From contig NZ_JAUSYC010000001.1 of the NCBI RefSeq assembly GCF_030816485.1, positions 2,914,001-2,978,000 on the forward strand: a stretch of 64,000 bases of DNA, read 5' to 3'. How positions within the stretch are numbered: the first letter of the stretch is position 1; every line of letters begins with the position of its first letter. Source of the DNA: Arthrobacter sp. B1I2 (GTDB lineage Bacteria > Actinomycetota > Actinomycetes > Actinomycetales > Micrococcaceae). The notes beneath the pieces are model-generated. The model had not been told where the DNA came from. It saw nothing but the letters and a program-made list of their open reading frames with translations, and ran no database searches. Positions 10,278-21,600 of this stretch are shown here, in pieces. Made by a program: the position numbers and the translations under genes.

Positions 10278-11357
10278 TCAGGGCATGACGCTTAGGGTGG
10301 CGACGACGGCCGCGTGGTCCGTCCCTGGGAATCGCACTGTGCTGAAGCCCAGGACGGTGATACCGGGGCTGACAAGGATGTGGTCGATGACAGCAAAGGC
10401 GGGCACCGGACCATTGGCCGGCCAGGTGGGTGCCAGGCCCTTTCCGACGGCCTGCGCTGCGTCGGCCAGGCCGGCCGCGAGGAGGCTACGGAACCCGGAG
10501 TGGTCGATGCTGGCGTTGAAGTCGCCCAGCAGGACAGACTGCCTGTCAACGGGGAGTTCCCGGTGCAGGCCTGCCAACTGGTTGAGTTCGGTACGCCAGA
10601 CCGGGGTGTGTCCAGGTCGCGGGGAGTCAATATGGACAGATGTCAGCTGGATGCTTGCGCCAGTGCCCGGAAGAGCAGCTACGGCCCGGGTTTGGTAGAA
10701 GGATGTGCCGGGGACGCGGGCCATCGGCTGGAGAGGATAGCGTGAAAAGATGGCGTTGCCGGTGCCCGCACCGTCAACGTCGAGGACCCGGTACGGAAGA
10801 TCCGCGCCTATTCCTGCCCCGTCAAGTCCTTCCAATCCTGCAGGCGCCAACTCGGGAAGGGCCAGGATATCGACGTTCCATGCCCTGGTCTGGACCAGCA
10901 GGGCGGCGGCATCAACGCCGCTGGACCCCACGTTCAGCGCCATCACGGTGAGCCGCTGCCCGACGGCCTGGGTGCTGGCAGCTCCCGCTGTTCGCGGTGC
11001 TTCGATGGCTGCGCGCGCTGTTCCGGAGACCGGAATGACACGGGGGGCCACCAGGAGCAACTGGCCAAGCAGGACGCCGACGGCCAGCGCGGCCAGCGTC
11101 GTGCGTGCGGGCCGGGGGTTCAGGAAGACGGCGGCCAGAGCAGCAGCCATGGCTGCCATCGATGGGAACAGGCTGGCAGGGAACAGGGACAGCAACTGGA
11201 CCCAGGGGGTGCCGAAATCTCCCGGGGCGAGACGCAAAACGGTCATTCCAGCTCCAGGCAGCAACAGGACTGCGGCGGCGGACCAGCAGGCCCAGGAGCC
11301 GGCACGGCGTAAACCGCCCATCCGCGTGTCCGGCACGGCCGCTTGGACCACCTGCAT
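10278..11357 (-). CDS. Membrane-anchored endonuclease/exonuclease/phosphatase family protein (tandem paralogue)
   Basis: A 359-residue paralogue of the neighbouring gene with the same layout: N-terminal hydrophobic helices, then an EEP domain with LALPELAPAG, VLLGDFNASIDHSGF, VIDHILVSP and PGTDHAAV. A second in-frame ATG 12 codons in (MGGLRRAG) could be the true start and would put the first membrane helix near the N-terminus. With the downstream copy it probably forms a two-gene operon. Both keep the catalytic residues, so neither looks like a pseudogene. The substrate is unknown. Confidence 0.8.
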   Translation of the reverse strand: MQVVQAAVPDTRMGGLRRAGSWACWSAAAVLLLPGAGMTVLRLAPGDFGTPWVQLLSLFPASLFPSMAAMAAALAAVFLNPRPARTTLAALAVGVLLGQLLLVAPRVIPVSGTARAAIEAPRTAGAASTQAVGQRLTVMALNVGSSGVDAAALLVQTRAWNVDILALPELAPAGLEGLDGAGIGADLPYRVLDVDGAGTGNAIFSRYPLQPMARVPGTSFYQTRAVAALPGTGASIQLTSVHIDSPRPGHTPVWRTELNQLAGLHRELPVDRQSVLLGDFNASIDHSGFRSLLAAGLADAAQAVGKGLAPTWPANGPVPAFAVIDHILVSPGITVLGFSTVRFPGTDHAAVVATLSVMP

Positions 11358-11507
11358 CTGTCCATTATTGGAGCCCCGGTTCTGGCTGAACAGAGGGCAG
11401 GACCCTCAATTACTCCCTTAACCGGCCCCGTAACGTCCTGTTCGCCGGGTGCCTGGACCAATGGTGCCCGCGTTCGGCCAGGGTGGAAGCGTTATGGAGA
11501 CCGGAAA

Positions 11508-11537
11508 TGGCACAGGACGCTGCAGCGATAGTAGACT
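11508..11537 (+). promoter_or_regulatory. Candidate promoter of the ileS leader
   Basis: TGGCAC (11508-11513), an 18-base spacer, and TAGACT (11532-11537). The predicted start near 11544 falls just before stem I of the T-box leader, which supports it. Confidence 0.45.
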
Positions 11538-11548
11538 TCTAATGGCTA

Positions 11549-11765
11549 TGACCCGGCAATCACCGGTGAGCTTCCGGAAGAACACCCGATCTTCGCCTGC
11601 AAGCGTACCGGGTCAGTAGAACCGGACGGGTAAGCCCGTCACAGCAGTAATGAGAGGCCGGGGCAGCGGTGTTCCTTATGGAATACGCGGCGCCGGCAAG
11701 TGAGGTGGTACCGCGGTAAGCGTGCAGTCTTTGGGACGGCACGGCAGCCGTCCTCGCATCCTGAA
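11549..11765 (+). promoter_or_regulatory. T-box riboswitch (ileS leader)
   Basis: A tRNA-sensing leader. Stem I closes with an 8-bp helix (11549-11556 with 11608-11615) and is short, as in actinobacterial ileS T-boxes. Candidate Ile codons (ATC) occur at 11559-11561 and 11589-11591; I cannot decide which is the specifier. A 6-bp hairpin follows (11625-11630 with 11635-11640). The T-box bulge sequence TGGTACCGCG lies at 11706-11715, with complementary GGACGG/CCGTCC arms after it. No T-tract terminator is seen before ileS, so control is probably at translation initiation, as known for actinobacterial ileS leaders. Uncharged tRNA-Ile should raise IleRS synthesis. Confidence 0.88.
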
Positions 11766-11819
11766 CGGAACGTCCGGCCCGTGCCGGGGGTTCACCACGC
11801 TCAACCCAGGATGTCGAAC

Positions 11820-14800
11820 ATGACGTTTTACCCCAAGGCCTCAGCCTCCAGTACCGCTGCCAACGGCAGCGCCGGCGTTTCCGCCTCTGTGAAGTTTCCG
11901 GAGATCGAAGAGCGCATCCTGAAGTACTGGGACCAGGACGGGACCTTCCAGGCCAGCATTGACCAGCGCAGCGCCGACGCTCCCGGCGGTGAGCCGGGCA
12001 GCAACGAATTCGTGTTCTACGACGGCCCGCCCTTCGCCAACGGTCTGCCGCACTACGGCCATCTCCTCACGGGTTATGCCAAGGACCTGGTGGGCCGCTA
12101 CCAGACCCAGCGCGGCAAGCGCGTGGAACGCCGCTTCGGCTGGGACACCCACGGCCTGCCCGCCGAGCTTGAGGCCATGAAGCAGCTGGGGATGACGGAC
12201 AAGACCCAGATCGAAGCCATGGGCATCGACAAGTTCAACGACGCCTGCCGCGCGTCGGTGATGAAGTACGCCGACGAATGGCGCAGCTACGTCACCCGCC
12301 AGGCCCGCTGGGTGGACTTCGACAACGACTACAAGACACTCAACGTCGAGTACATGGAGTCAGTCCTCTGGGCGTTCAAACAGCTGCACGACAAGGGCCT
12401 GACCTACAACGGCTACCGGGTCCTGCCGTACTGCTGGAAGGACGAGACGCCGCTGTCCAACCATGAGCTGCGCATGGATGACGACGTCTACAAGAACCGC
12501 CAGGACCAGACAGTCACCGTCACGTTCCCCATCCTCGCAGGGGAGTCGGAGCTCTCCAGGGACCTTGCCGGCGTGCAGGCCCTCGCCTGGACCACCACCC
12601 CCTGGACCCTGCCCACCAACGCCGCGCTCGCCGTCGGCCCCTCGATCACTTACGCCGTGCTGCCGGCCGGTCCCAATGGCATCAAGGCGGCCACTGCCGA
12701 CGCCCCGGTCACGGGCAGCTTCCTGCTCGCGGCGGACCTGCTGGGCAGCTACGCCAAGGACCTCGGCTACGACAGCTTTGAAGATGCGGAAGCTGCCGTG
12801 CTGTCCACCTACAGCGGCGCGGAGCTGGAAGGGCTTGAATACCAGCGGCTGTGGGACGACTTTGCCGACAACGAAAAGTACGGCATGGAGAACGCCTGGC
12901 GCTTCGTGGTTGCAGACTACGTCACCACCACCGACGGAACCGGCATCGTGCACCAGGCGCCGGCCTACGGTGAAGACGACCAGAAAGTGTGCGAGGAGGC
13001 AGGCATCCCCGTGGTGCTCTCCGTCGACGAGGGCGCCAGGTTCCTGCCGTTGTTCAAGCACGGCGACCTGCACGACATCGTGGGCCTGCAGGTCTTCGAA
13101 GCCAACAAGCCCATCACCCAGGTGCTCCGGGCCCAGGGAAGGCTGGTCCGGCAGGCCAGCTACGAGCACAGCTACCCGCACTGCTGGCGCTGCCGGAACC
13201 CGCTGATCTACCGCGCGGTGTCCTCCTGGTACGTGGAGGTCACCAAGTTCAAGGACCGGATGTCCGAACTGAACCAGGAGATCAACTGGATCCCCGGCAA
13301 CGTCAAGGACGGGCAATTCGGCAAGTGGGTGGAGAACGCCCGCGACTGGTCCATCAGCCGCAACCGGTTCTGGGGCAGCCCCATCCCGGTGTGGCAGTCA
13401 ACGGATCCCGAATACCCCCGCACCGACGTCTACGGCTCCCTCGCGGAGATCGAGGCTGACTTCGGCCGGCTGCCCCTGAACAAGGACGGCGAAGTGGACC
13501 TCCACCGGCCGTTCATCGACGAGCTCACCAGGCCCAACCCGGACGATCCCCGCACCCCCGAAGAGGGCCAGTCCGTGATGCGCCGCGTCGAGGACGTCCT
13601 CGACGTCTGGTTCGACTCCGGCTCGATGCCGTACGGCCAGGTGCACTACCCGTTCGAAAACGAAGCCTGGTTCAACACGCACAACCCGGCGGACTTCATC
13701 GTTGAGTACATCGGTCAGACCCGCGGCTGGTTCTACATGCTGCACATCCTGTCCACCGCGCTGTTTGACCGGCCCGCGTTCCGCAACGTCATCAGCCATG
13801 GCATCGTGCTGGGCTCCGACGGCCAGAAGATGTCAAAGAGCCTGCGCAACTACCCGGACGTGTCAGAGGTCCTGGACCGTGACGGCTCCGACGCCATGCG
13901 CTGGTTCCTCATGTCGAGCCCCATCCTCCGGGGCGGCAACCTGATCGTCACCGAGCAGGGCATCCGCGACGGCGTCCGCCAGGTCATCCTGCCGCTCTGG
14001 AACGTCTACAGCTTCTTCACCCTGTACACCAACGCGGCGAATGGCGGCTCGGGGTACGAGGCGAAGCTGCGGTACGACGGCTACCAGGACACCCTGGACC
14101 AGTACCTGCTGGCCAACACCGGTGACCTGGTGCGCAGCATGGCTGCCCAGCTGGATACCTATGACATCTCCGGCGCCTGCGACTCCCTGCGCAGCTACCT
14201 GGACATGCTCACCAACTGGTACGTCCGCCGCAGCCGCCAGCGGTTCTTCGACGAGGACCAGGATGCGTTCGATGCGCTCTACACCGCCCTGGAGACCGTC
14301 ACGCGCGCCGCGGCTTCCCTGCTGCCGCTGGTATCCGAGGAAATCTGGCGCGGCCTGACCGGCGGCCGGTCCGTGCACCTTGCCGACTGGCCGGACGCGG
14401 ACCTGTTCCCCGCCAACCCGTCCCTGGTGGAAGCCATGGACCGGGTCCAGCAGATCTGCTCCACCGGTTCCTCACTCCGCAAGGCAGCCAACCTGCGTGT
14501 CCGCCTGCCGTTGCAGGAGCTGACCGTCGTGGCACCCGGCGCGGATGCCCTGCAGGGTTTTGCCGCCGTCGTCGCCGACGAACTGAACCTCCGGTCCGTT
14601 CGCCTGCTGGACGCCGCCACCGCTTCTCCCGAGGAGTTCGGCATCCAGCAAAAGCTGGTGGTCAACGCCCGTGCCGCCGGCCCGCGCCTGGGCAGGAACG
14701 TCCAGGTTGCCATCAAGGGGTCCAAGTCAGGGGACTGGTCGGTTGATGACGGCGTGGTCACCGCCGGCGGGCTGCAGCTGGAGCCGCAGGAATACACGCT

Positions 14801-15134
14801 GGAGACGGTGGTGGCCGAGTCTGAGGGCACTTCGGCAGCTGTTGCCGTGCTGCCAGGCGGCGGGTTCGTCGTATTGAACACGGAAGTGACCCCCGAGCTT
14901 GAAGCCGAAGGAACGGCACGCGACATGGTCCGCGCCATCCAGCAGGCCCGCAAGGATGCCGGGCTCAACGTGAGCGACCGCATCCGGACCACCGTCACCG
15001 CACCGCAGAACGTCGTGGATGCCCTGCTGGCCAACGCCGAACTGGTCCAGGGTGAGACGCTGACGGTGGACCTGGCGGCTGAGCCGGCCGATGTGTCCGA
15101 ACCTGTCGTCGCGGTTGAAAAAGTGGAGGCCTAG
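11820..15134 (+). CDS. ileS: Isoleucyl-tRNA synthetase
   Basis: Class I synthetase charging tRNA-Ile. From the ATG at 11820 it has 1104 residues. HYGH (HIGH motif) starts at residue 78 and KMSKS ([12 protein letters not shown]) at residue 670, with a CP1 editing domain between them. The large size and the lack of a C-terminal Cys zinc cluster match the longer IleRS form (often called type 2) found in actinobacteria. I start at 11820, with AGG 9 bases upstream; an in-frame ATG at 11811 lies too close to that AGG. Frames opening at 11700 would translate the T-box itself and are rejected. folC follows with a 2-base gap, so ileS-folC-DUF4233 form an operon under T-box control. Confidence 0.96.
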   Translation: MTFYPKASASSTAANGSAGVSASVKFPEIEERILKYWDQDGTFQASIDQRSADAPGGEPGSNEFVFYDGPPFANGLPHYGHLLTGYAKDLVGRYQTQRGKRVERRFGWDTHGLPAELEAMKQLGMTDKTQIEAMGIDKFNDACRASVMKYADEWRSYVTRQARWVDFDNDYKTLNVEYMESVLWAFKQLHDKGLTYNGYRVLPYCWKDETPLSNHELRMDDDVYKNRQDQTVTVTFPILAGESELSRDLAGVQALAWTTTPWTLPTNAALAVGPSITYAVLPAGPNGIKAATADAPVTGSFLLAADLLGSYAKDLGYDSFEDAEAAVLSTYSGAELEGLEYQRLWDDFADNEKYGMENAWRFVVADYVTTTDGTGIVHQAPAYGEDDQKVCEEAGIPVVLSVDEGARFLPLFKHGDLHDIVGLQVFEANKPITQVLRAQGRLVRQASYEHSYPHCWRCRNPLIYRAVSSWYVEVTKFKDRMSELNQEINWIPGNVKDGQFGKWVENARDWSISRNRFWGSPIPVWQSTDPEYPRTDVYGSLAEIEADFGRLPLNKDGEVDLHRPFIDELTRPNPDDPRTPEEGQSVMRRVEDVLDVWFDSGSMPYGQVHYPFENEAWFNTHNPADFIVEYIGQTRGWFYMLHILSTALFDRPAFRNVISHGIVLGSDGQKMSKSLRNYPDVSEVLDRDGSDAMRWFLMSSPILRGGNLIVTEQGIRDGVRQVILPLWNVYSFFTLYTNAANGGSGYEAKLRYDGYQDTLDQYLLANTGDLVRSMAAQLDTYDISGACDSLRSYLDMLTNWYVRRSRQRFFDEDQDAFDALYTALETVTRAAASLLPLVSEEIWRGLTGGRSVHLADWPDADLFPANPSLVEAMDRVQQICSTGSSLRKAANLRVRLPLQELTVVAPGADALQGFAAVVADELNLRSVRLLDAATASPEEFGIQQKLVVNARAAGPRLGRNVQVAIKGSKSGDWSVDDGVVTAGGLQLEPQEYTLETVVAESEGTSAAVAVLPGGGFVVLNTEVTPELEAEGTARDMVRAIQQARKDAGLNVSDRIRTTVTAPQNVVDALLANAELVQGETLTVDLAAEPADVSEPVVAVEKVEA

Positions 15135-15136
15135 AC

Positions 15137-16495
15137 ATGACCGACGAATTTTCCGTGGAAAGCGTCTACGCCGAACTGCTGGGACGGGCGCCGGAGAACA
15201 AGATGGAGCCCCGGCTGGCGCCGCTGTTCCGTGCCATGGATGTGCTGGGTGAGCCCAACAAGGCGTACCCGATCATCCACGTGACCGGGACCAACGGGAA
15301 AACGTCCACGTCCCGGATGATTGAGTCGGTGCTCCGCGCGCACGGCCTGAGCACCGGACGCTACACCAGCCCGCACCTGTCCAAGGTCACCGAGCGGATC
15401 AGCATCGACGGCCATCCCGTATCCGACGAGACGTTTGTCAGGATCTGGGACGAAATCCGGCCGTACCTGCAGATTGTGGACGCCGAACTGGAAGCAGAGG
15501 GCCAGCCCCGCCTGACGTACTTCGAGTGCCTTACTATCCTGGGCTTCGCCATCTTTGCCGACCAGCCGGTCAACGTTGCGGTCATCGAAGTGGGACTTGG
15601 TGGCATCACCGATGCCACCAACGTGGGCGACGGCCAGGTTTCGGTGGTCACGCCTATCTCGCTGGACCACACTGACCTCCTGGGGGACACCACGGAGGAT
15701 ATCGCGCACGAAAAAGCCGGCATCATCAAGCCAGGCGGCTACCTCATTAGTGCGGCGCAGCCACTCGACGCGGCCCAGGTGCTGCTGGAGAAAGCCAAAG
15801 AGGTGGGCGTGCCGTTCCGCTTCGAGGGCGTGGAATTCGGCGTCGAATCACGGACAGTGGCTGTTGGCGGGCAGGTGGTGACCATCCAGGGTATTGCCGG
15901 CCGTTACCCGGACCTGCTGGTGCCGCTGCACGGCGCCCACCAGGCACAAAACGCCGCCGTGGCGGTGGCCGCCCTGGAGGCGTTCTTCGGCGGTGAAAAG
16001 GAACTCGACTTCGAGGTGCTGCAGGAAGGCTTTGCGGCTGTCACATCGCCAGGCCGCCTGGAGGTGGTCCGGACCGCGCCCACCATCATCGTGGACGCCG
16101 CCCACAACCCCGACGGCATCAAGGCCTCCGCCGCCGCCCTGCAGGAAGCATTCACCTTCACGAGGCTGGTTCCGGTGGTGGGCGTGCTCAAGGAGAAAGA
16201 CGCCGAGGAGATCCTGCGCGGGCTCAGGGAAGCCCTGGGGGAAATGGCGGCGGAATATTGCTTCACGCAGTCCAACTCTCCCCGGGCCGTCCCGGCCGCC
16301 GAGTTGGCCGAGCTTGCCATCGACCTGGGATTTGGCGAGGACAACGTCCACATTGCCGAAAAACTGGACGACGCGCTGGAATGGGCCGTGGAACGGGCCG
16401 AAGCCAATGACGACCTCTCCGGCGGCGTGCTGGTCACAGGCTCCATCACCCTGGTGGCAGAGGCGCGGATCCTGCTCGGAAAGACGGAGGCGTAG
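15137..16495 (+). CDS. folC: Bifunctional folylpolyglutamate synthase / dihydrofolate synthase
   Basis: ATP-dependent ligase of the Mur-ligase fold that adds glutamate to dihydropteroate and to folates. The protein has 452 residues. The P-loop is HVTGTNGKTSTSRMI near residue 50, followed by the family loop RYTSPHLSKVTERI. The second domain has a conserved VDAAHNPDG segment. The start is 2 bases after the ileS stop and the next gene starts 2 bases after its own stop, so it is translationally coupled on both sides. Placement behind ileS is typical in this bacterial group. Folate supply also connects to the metF-metE pair further along the window. Confidence 0.95.
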   Translation: MTDEFSVESVYAELLGRAPENKMEPRLAPLFRAMDVLGEPNKAYPIIHVTGTNGKTSTSRMIESVLRAHGLSTGRYTSPHLSKVTERISIDGHPVSDETFVRIWDEIRPYLQIVDAELEAEGQPRLTYFECLTILGFAIFADQPVNVAVIEVGLGGITDATNVGDGQVSVVTPISLDHTDLLGDTTEDIAHEKAGIIKPGGYLISAAQPLDAAQVLLEKAKEVGVPFRFEGVEFGVESRTVAVGGQVVTIQGIAGRYPDLLVPLHGAHQAQNAAVAVAALEAFFGGEKELDFEVLQEGFAAVTSPGRLEVVRTAPTIIVDAAHNPDGIKASAAALQEAFTFTRLVPVVGVLKEKDAEEILRGLREALGEMAAEYCFTQSNSPRAVPAAELAELAIDLGFGEDNVHIAEKLDDALEWAVERAEANDDLSGGVLVTGSITLVAEARILLGKTEA

Positions 16496-16497
16496 GC

Positions 16498-16962
16498 GTG
16501 GCGAGATTGACCAAGGCCCAGCGCGAGTGGCGTCCCGGGATGCCAAAGAAGCGCCGCTCCACCAAGGTGATGTTCGCTTCCACCGTGCTGCTCCTCGAAG
16601 CATTCGTCATGTTCTTCGCCACCCTGGTGGTGTTCGGCCTGCGCCGCGGGGAGTTCCCGCCGGCGCTGATCCTCGGCGTGGGAATCGCCCTCAGCGTCGT
16701 CATGATCTTCGCCTGCGCAGTCCTCAACAAACCCTGGGGCATCGGTTTGGGATGGATCCTGCAGCTGGTCCTGATCCTCACGGGCATCTTCGAACCGGCC
16801 ATGTTCCTGGTGGGCGCGCTCTTCGCGGTTGCCTGGTGGTACGGGATCCGCACCGGCATCCGGCTGGACCGCGAGGCCACGCAGCGCGCACGTGAACAGG
16901 CCGCATGGGAAGCCGCCCACCCGGACGGGGCCGCAGGTCCCGCCCAGCCGCAATCCCCTTAA
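16498..16962 (+). CDS. DUF4233 domain-containing small membrane protein
   Basis: A 154-residue membrane protein starting at a GTG 2 bases after folC. A positively charged N-terminus ([12 protein letters not shown]) precedes four hydrophobic helices (about 24-45, 52-75, 78-96, 98-117), then a charged tail rich in Ala, Arg and Pro. This matches DUF4233 proteins, which are often found between folC and ndk in actinobacteria. The function is unknown; the conserved position suggests only cotranscription. ndk starts about 50 bases downstream. Confidence 0.83.
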   Translation: MARLTKAQREWRPGMPKKRRSTKVMFASTVLLLEAFVMFFATLVVFGLRRGEFPPALILGVGIALSVVMIFACAVLNKPWGIGLGWILQLVLILTGIFEPAMFLVGALFAVAWWYGIRTGIRLDREATQRAREQAAWEAAHPDGAAGPAQPQSP

Positions 16963-17012
16963 CCCGTCCCCGTAGACTTATCCCGAAACCCCACCAACGC
17001 ATTGGAGCAGTT

Positions 17013-17432
17013 GTGACCACAGAGCGCACCCTCGTCCTGATCAAGCCCGACGGCGTCGCCCGTAACCTGACCGGCGCCATCCTGGCCCGGATCGAAGCCA
17101 AGGGCTACAGCCTGGTTGAGCTGAAGAAGGTTGACGCCACCCGCGAGCTACTGGAGCAGCACTACGAGGAGCACGTGGGCAAGCCGTTCTACGAGCCGCT
17201 GGTGGAGTTCATGCTCAGCGGACCCGTGGTGGCGGCCATCTTCGAAGGCCACCGCGTCATCGAGGGCTTCCGGTCACTGGCCGGTACCACGGACCCCACG
17301 ACGGCGGCTCCGGGCACCATCCGCGGCGACTTCGGCCGGGACTGGGGCCTGAAAGTCCAGCAGAACCTGGTGCACGGCTCCGATTCGACCGACTCCGCCG
17401 AGCGCGAGATCAAGATCTGGTTCCAGGGCTGA
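17013..17432 (+). CDS. ndk: Nucleoside diphosphate kinase
   Basis: Transfers the gamma phosphate of NTPs to NDPs through a phosphohistidine. The GTG at 17013 follows GGAG by 6 bases and gives a protein of 139 residues, the normal Ndk length; the frame is open further upstream but that part is not conserved. The catalytic His121 is in NLVHGSDS. The N-terminal [10 protein letters not shown] and the FGRDWG segment are family hallmarks. A strong T-tract terminator follows the stop. The enzyme balances NTP/dNTP pools and so works alongside the ribonucleotide reductase encoded later in the window. Confidence 0.97.
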   Translation: MTTERTLVLIKPDGVARNLTGAILARIEAKGYSLVELKKVDATRELLEQHYEEHVGKPFYEPLVEFMLSGPVVAAIFEGHRVIEGFRSLAGTTDPTTAAPGTIRGDFGRDWGLKVQQNLVHGSDSTDSAEREIKIWFQG

Positions 17433-17455
17433 CAGTCCCGGCAGCAGCAAAAACG

Positions 17456-17490
17456 CCCCTGGTTCTTCTTCGGAACCAGGGGTTTTTTGG
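17456..17490. terminator. Terminator between ndk and the convergent VKOR gene
   Basis: A 10-bp stem (17456-17465 with 17473-17482) is followed by six T on the plus strand. A short A run precedes it, so it may also serve the minus-strand gene that ends at 17500. Confidence 0.88.
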
Positions 17491-17499
17491 TTGGCGGGC

Positions 17500-18168
17500 C
17501 TAGAAGCCGGAGGTTCCCGCGAAAACCTGGATGAATGCGAAGAAGATGGTTGCGATGACGGCCACGTACAGCAGGGCCGTGATGATCCAGCCGGAATCAC
17601 CCACGATGCGGACTGCGCCTGCGGGCATGGGGATGACGCCGGCAGTGATGTTCCTGATGGTGGTCCACACGAACAGCGGGATCATGGCCGCCCAGACAAT
17701 CATGCACAGCGGGCACAGGATGTGGATTGAGTAGAGGGCCTGGGACCACAGCCACACCACGAACGCGAACCCCAGCGTGACGCCTGCCTGGATGCCCACC
17801 CAGTACCAGCGGGCGAACGTTGCGCCGGCGAGCAGTGCCATGCCCACGGTGATGATGATGGCGAACGCCACGATTCCAATGAACATGTTGGGGAAGCCGA
17901 ACAGCGAGCTTTGCCATGTTTGCATGACCTGTCCGCACGAAATGAAGGGGTTCACATCGCACACCGTGGTGTGGTTGGGGTCCTTCAGAACCTCGAGCTT
18001 TTCCAGGACCAGGGTTCCGGAGGCCAGCCAGCCCACGATTCCGGTGACGACCAGCAGCCAGCCGAACGGCCGGTTCCGGGTCATCCGGGGAACGCTTGCG
18101 GCAGCACTGGTCGGCTGATCGGCGGCCCGTTCCTGCTTATGGGCGCTGACGGGGGAGATGCTGGGCAT
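17500..18168 (-). CDS. Vitamin K epoxide reductase family protein
   Basis: Integral membrane quinone reductase that re-oxidises a DsbA-like partner during disulfide formation outside the cytoplasm, the role of VKOR in actinobacteria that lack DsbB. I start at the ATG at 18168, which follows AAGGAC; this gives 222 residues. Loop cysteines Cys70 and Cys78 (CDVNPFISC) and the active-site CPLC (152-155) are all present, with a Ser in the family segment SSLFGFPN. Five or so membrane helices are visible. The DsbA-like gene at 4.4 kb is probably cytoplasmic and so not its partner. A TACAAT hexamer on the minus strand about 40 bases upstream may be its -10 element. Confidence 0.9.
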   Translation of the reverse strand: MPSISPVSAHKQERAADQPTSAAASVPRMTRNRPFGWLLVVTGIVGWLASGTLVLEKLEVLKDPNHTTVCDVNPFISCGQVMQTWQSSLFGFPNMFIGIVAFAIIITVGMALLAGATFARWYWVGIQAGVTLGFAFVVWLWSQALYSIHILCPLCMIVWAAMIPLFVWTTIRNITAGVIPMPAGAVRIVGDSGWIITALLYVAVIATIFFAFIQVFAGTSGF

Positions 18169-18603
18169 GGGTATGTCCTTTTCGTCCGGTGCTCCTGTGC
18201 CTGATTGTAACGCCGGATGCTGGAGCCACCACACAGGAATGGGAACAGGAGCGCCTGCCTCCGTGGCGATTCGGCCCGGGTATGAGAGAATAAACGTGGC
18301 TGGAAGCCGATCCACATTCGGACTCCGGTCCGGTGGTATGTTCCCAAGACCGCCAATGATGAGCAGGGCAGGCTTCGGATTCTTCCGGTACTCCCGCCAC
18401 TCCATTGGGCGGCACCTGGTTGTAGCACGCAGAACAACGGGTTTTCAGAACTTCCACCGGCTCCCACGGGCTGCCGCACCCCAACGACGGTGCGAACCTG
18501 GGAGTATCCACTTGACTTCTGTCAACGCCTGCGGGTTTTGACAATATGTGCCCCAATGGGTGCCGGATGTGGCGGTACGTCAGGGGCAGGAGTGTTGCCA
18601 CAT
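18169..18603. other. Divergent intergenic region between VKOR and rne
   Basis: A 435-base gap with no supported gene. Near the rne end it contains a TTGAC-TTCT-GTCAA inverted repeat (about 18513-18526) and an AT-richer TTTTGACAATATG stretch; one of these may belong to the rne promoter, but no clean -35/-10 pair can be assigned. The long gap fits the extended 5' leader common for RNase E genes. Confidence 0.5.
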
Positions 18604-21600
18604 ATGGACAATGATCAGGAACTGGCCGTTAACGATGATGCATCGGCTGCCGAAGCTGCTGCACCCAAGAAGGCTCCACGCACCCGCCGCAAAGCGGCTC
18701 CCAAGACCGACGACGCCCTGACGGCTGGCGCGGTCACGGAACCGGAAGCGGCCGCCCCTGCAGGAGGCGGCGACGCTCCGGTTGAGGATGAAGTGGCAGC
18801 GCCCAAGGCCCCGGCCCGGCGCACACGCGCCCGGAAGAAGGCAGACACCGCCGAACCCCTGCCTGCCTTCGCTGATGAAGCAGAGCCAGCTGCCGCCGCT
18901 GCCGCCGCCGCCGTTGCGGCCGTTGACGCTCCGGCCGCACCCGCCGCTGAGGCGAGCGACGAAAGCCCCGCCGCGGTACCTGCTGCCGCCGAAACTTCGG
19001 ACGCCGGAACCAAGCCGGTTCGCCGCCGTCGGGTAGCCACCCGCAAGGCTGCCTCCCCGGCCCTGGCGCCCGAAGCAGACTCCCCGGCCACGGATGCCGT
19101 GCCGGCGGGAACAGCGGCGCCAGAAGCCCAGGCCCAGGTTGCGGCCCAGGACCATGGTGCAGCGACGGCGCAGGAGCCGGTCCGGGAATCCGCTGCAGTG
19201 CAGGGATCAACCCAGGAGCCGGCCCGGGAGACCCCTGCGGCGGCCAAGGAGGAGCCCGGATCCGTCGCGGCGGCCAGCTCCTTTGGTTCCCTTTTCCTGG
19301 AACCTGCATCCCCCACATCCGTGCTCTTCCAGGCGCCGGACCTCACCACCGTGGTCCGTCCTGCGACGCCCGCCGTTGAGGAGCCTGAGGAGGACGAGAC
19401 CGAAGACGGCGAAGATTCCTCCAGCCGCCGCCGGCGCCGCAGCCGGGGGCGGAGGGGCCGCACCCGCCTCGATGACCGTGCCGACGAGGATACCGAGGGC
19501 GGCAGCGCCGAGGCTGACGCCGAGGACGAGGCCGACGAGGACAGCGCTGTGCAGCCGGAGGACGGTGTGACGTCCCGCCGCCGGCGTCGCCGCCGCCGTG
19601 GGGACCAGGACCTTGAACTGACGGGTGGCGGGGATGACGATCCGCCCAACACAGTCACCAGGGTCCGTGCGCCGCGTGCCGTTACTGAAGCGCCCGTAAG
19701 CAACCGGGTGACCAGCGTGAAGGGCTCCACCCGCCTGGAGGCCAAGAAGCAGCGCCGCCGCGAGTCCCGCGACACGGGCCGCCGCCGCACCGTGATCACC
19801 GAAGCCGAGTTCCTGGCACGCCGCGAGTCCGTTGACCGGCAGATGATCGTCCGCCAGCGCGATGACAGGATCCAGATCGCCGTCCTCGAAGACGGCGTCC
19901 TGGCCGAACACTTCGTGTCAAAGACCCAGCAGGACTCGCTCATCGGCAACGTGTACCTGGGCAAGGTCCAGAACGTGCTGCCGTCCATGGAAGCGGCATT
20001 CGTGGACATCGGACGCGGCCGCAACGCCGTGCTGTACGCCGGCGAAGTGAACTGGGAAGCCGTCAACCTTGAGGGCAAGCAGCGCCGCATCGAGAACGCG
20101 CTGAAGTCCGGCGACACCGTCCTGGTCCAGGTGACCAAGGACCCCGTGGGACACAAGGGCGCCCGGCTCACCAGCCAGATCTCCCTTCCCGGCCGCTACC
20201 TGGTGTACGTGCCGGGCGGTTCCATGACCGGCATCTCCCGCAAGCTGCCCGACGTCGAACGCAACCGGCTCAAGCGCATCCTCAAGGACCGTCTGCCGGA
20301 GCACGCGGGCGTCATTGTCCGCACCGCCGCCGAGGGCGCTTCCGAGGAAGAACTCACGCACGACATCAACCGCCTGCGCGCACAGTGGGACGGCATCGAA
20401 AGCCAGTCCGCCTCCACCAAGGTCCTGGCTCCCGAACTGCTCTACGGCGAACCCGACCTGACCATCAAGGTGGTCCGCGACGTCTTCAATGAAGACTTCT
20501 CCAAGCTCATCGTTTCCGGTGAGGAAGCCTGGGACACCATCGAGGCCTACGTCACCTACGTGGCGCCGGACCTGGTGGGCCGGCTCGAGAAGTGGACCAA
20601 GGACCAGGACATCTTCTCCGCCTGGCGCATCGACGAGCAGATCCACAAGGCCCTTGAGCGGAAGGTCTTCCTGCCTTCCGGCGGCTCCCTGGTGATCGAC
20701 CGCACCGAAGCCATGACCGTAGTGGACGTCAACACCGGCAAGTTCACCGGCAGCGGCGGCAACCTCGAGGAAACCGTCACCAAGAACAACCTGGAAGCTG
20801 CCGAGGAAGTAGTGCGCCAGCTGAGGCTGCGCGACATCGGCGGCATCATCGTGATCGACTTCATCGACATGGTGCTCGAATCCAACCGCGACCTGGTCCT
20901 GCGCCGCATGGTGGAATGCCTGGGCCGTGACCGGACGAAGCACCAGGTTGCGGAGGTCACGTCGCTGGGCCTGGTCCAGATGACCCGCAAGCGCATGGGT
21001 ACCGGCCTGCTGGAGGTCTTCGGCGAGCAGTGCGAGGCCTGCGCCGGCCGTGGCGTAGTGACCCACGACGATCCGGTGGAGCACCGCCGCGCCAACATCG
21101 TGGCGGCCGAACACCACGTCCAGCGCACCGACAACCGTCCCGAAGCCCGCGGGGAATCCCACCGCGCCGAAGGGCAGCGGATCGATGCGACCCAGCCGGG
21201 GGTGCGTCCCGAGCGCAAACGGCGGCGGGGACGCGGCGGCCAGCAGCCCGAGGGTGCCCCGGCGCCTGCGGTCCAGGTCCACACCGTCCTGCCGGACCCG
21301 ACAGATGCCGAGCGGCACGCCAAGGCAGAAGCCACCCGGCTTGCCCTTGCTAACATCGCCGCTGCCGCCCACGCGGCCCACCTGCACGACGATGAGGTGG
21401 CGGCAACCCGGCAGGCGCCGTTGGCCGAGCCTGCACCGGCTCCTGCTGCTGCTCCTGCTCCTGCAGAGGAGAAGCACGACGCCGATGCCCCCGCACGTCC
21501 CGCAGCTGTCCTGACCTTCGGCGGCGAGGAAGTCCCGCTTCCGTTCGTGGAACACGCGGAGGAGCAGCATCCCAGGCCCGCCCTCACCCTGGACCGCCTC

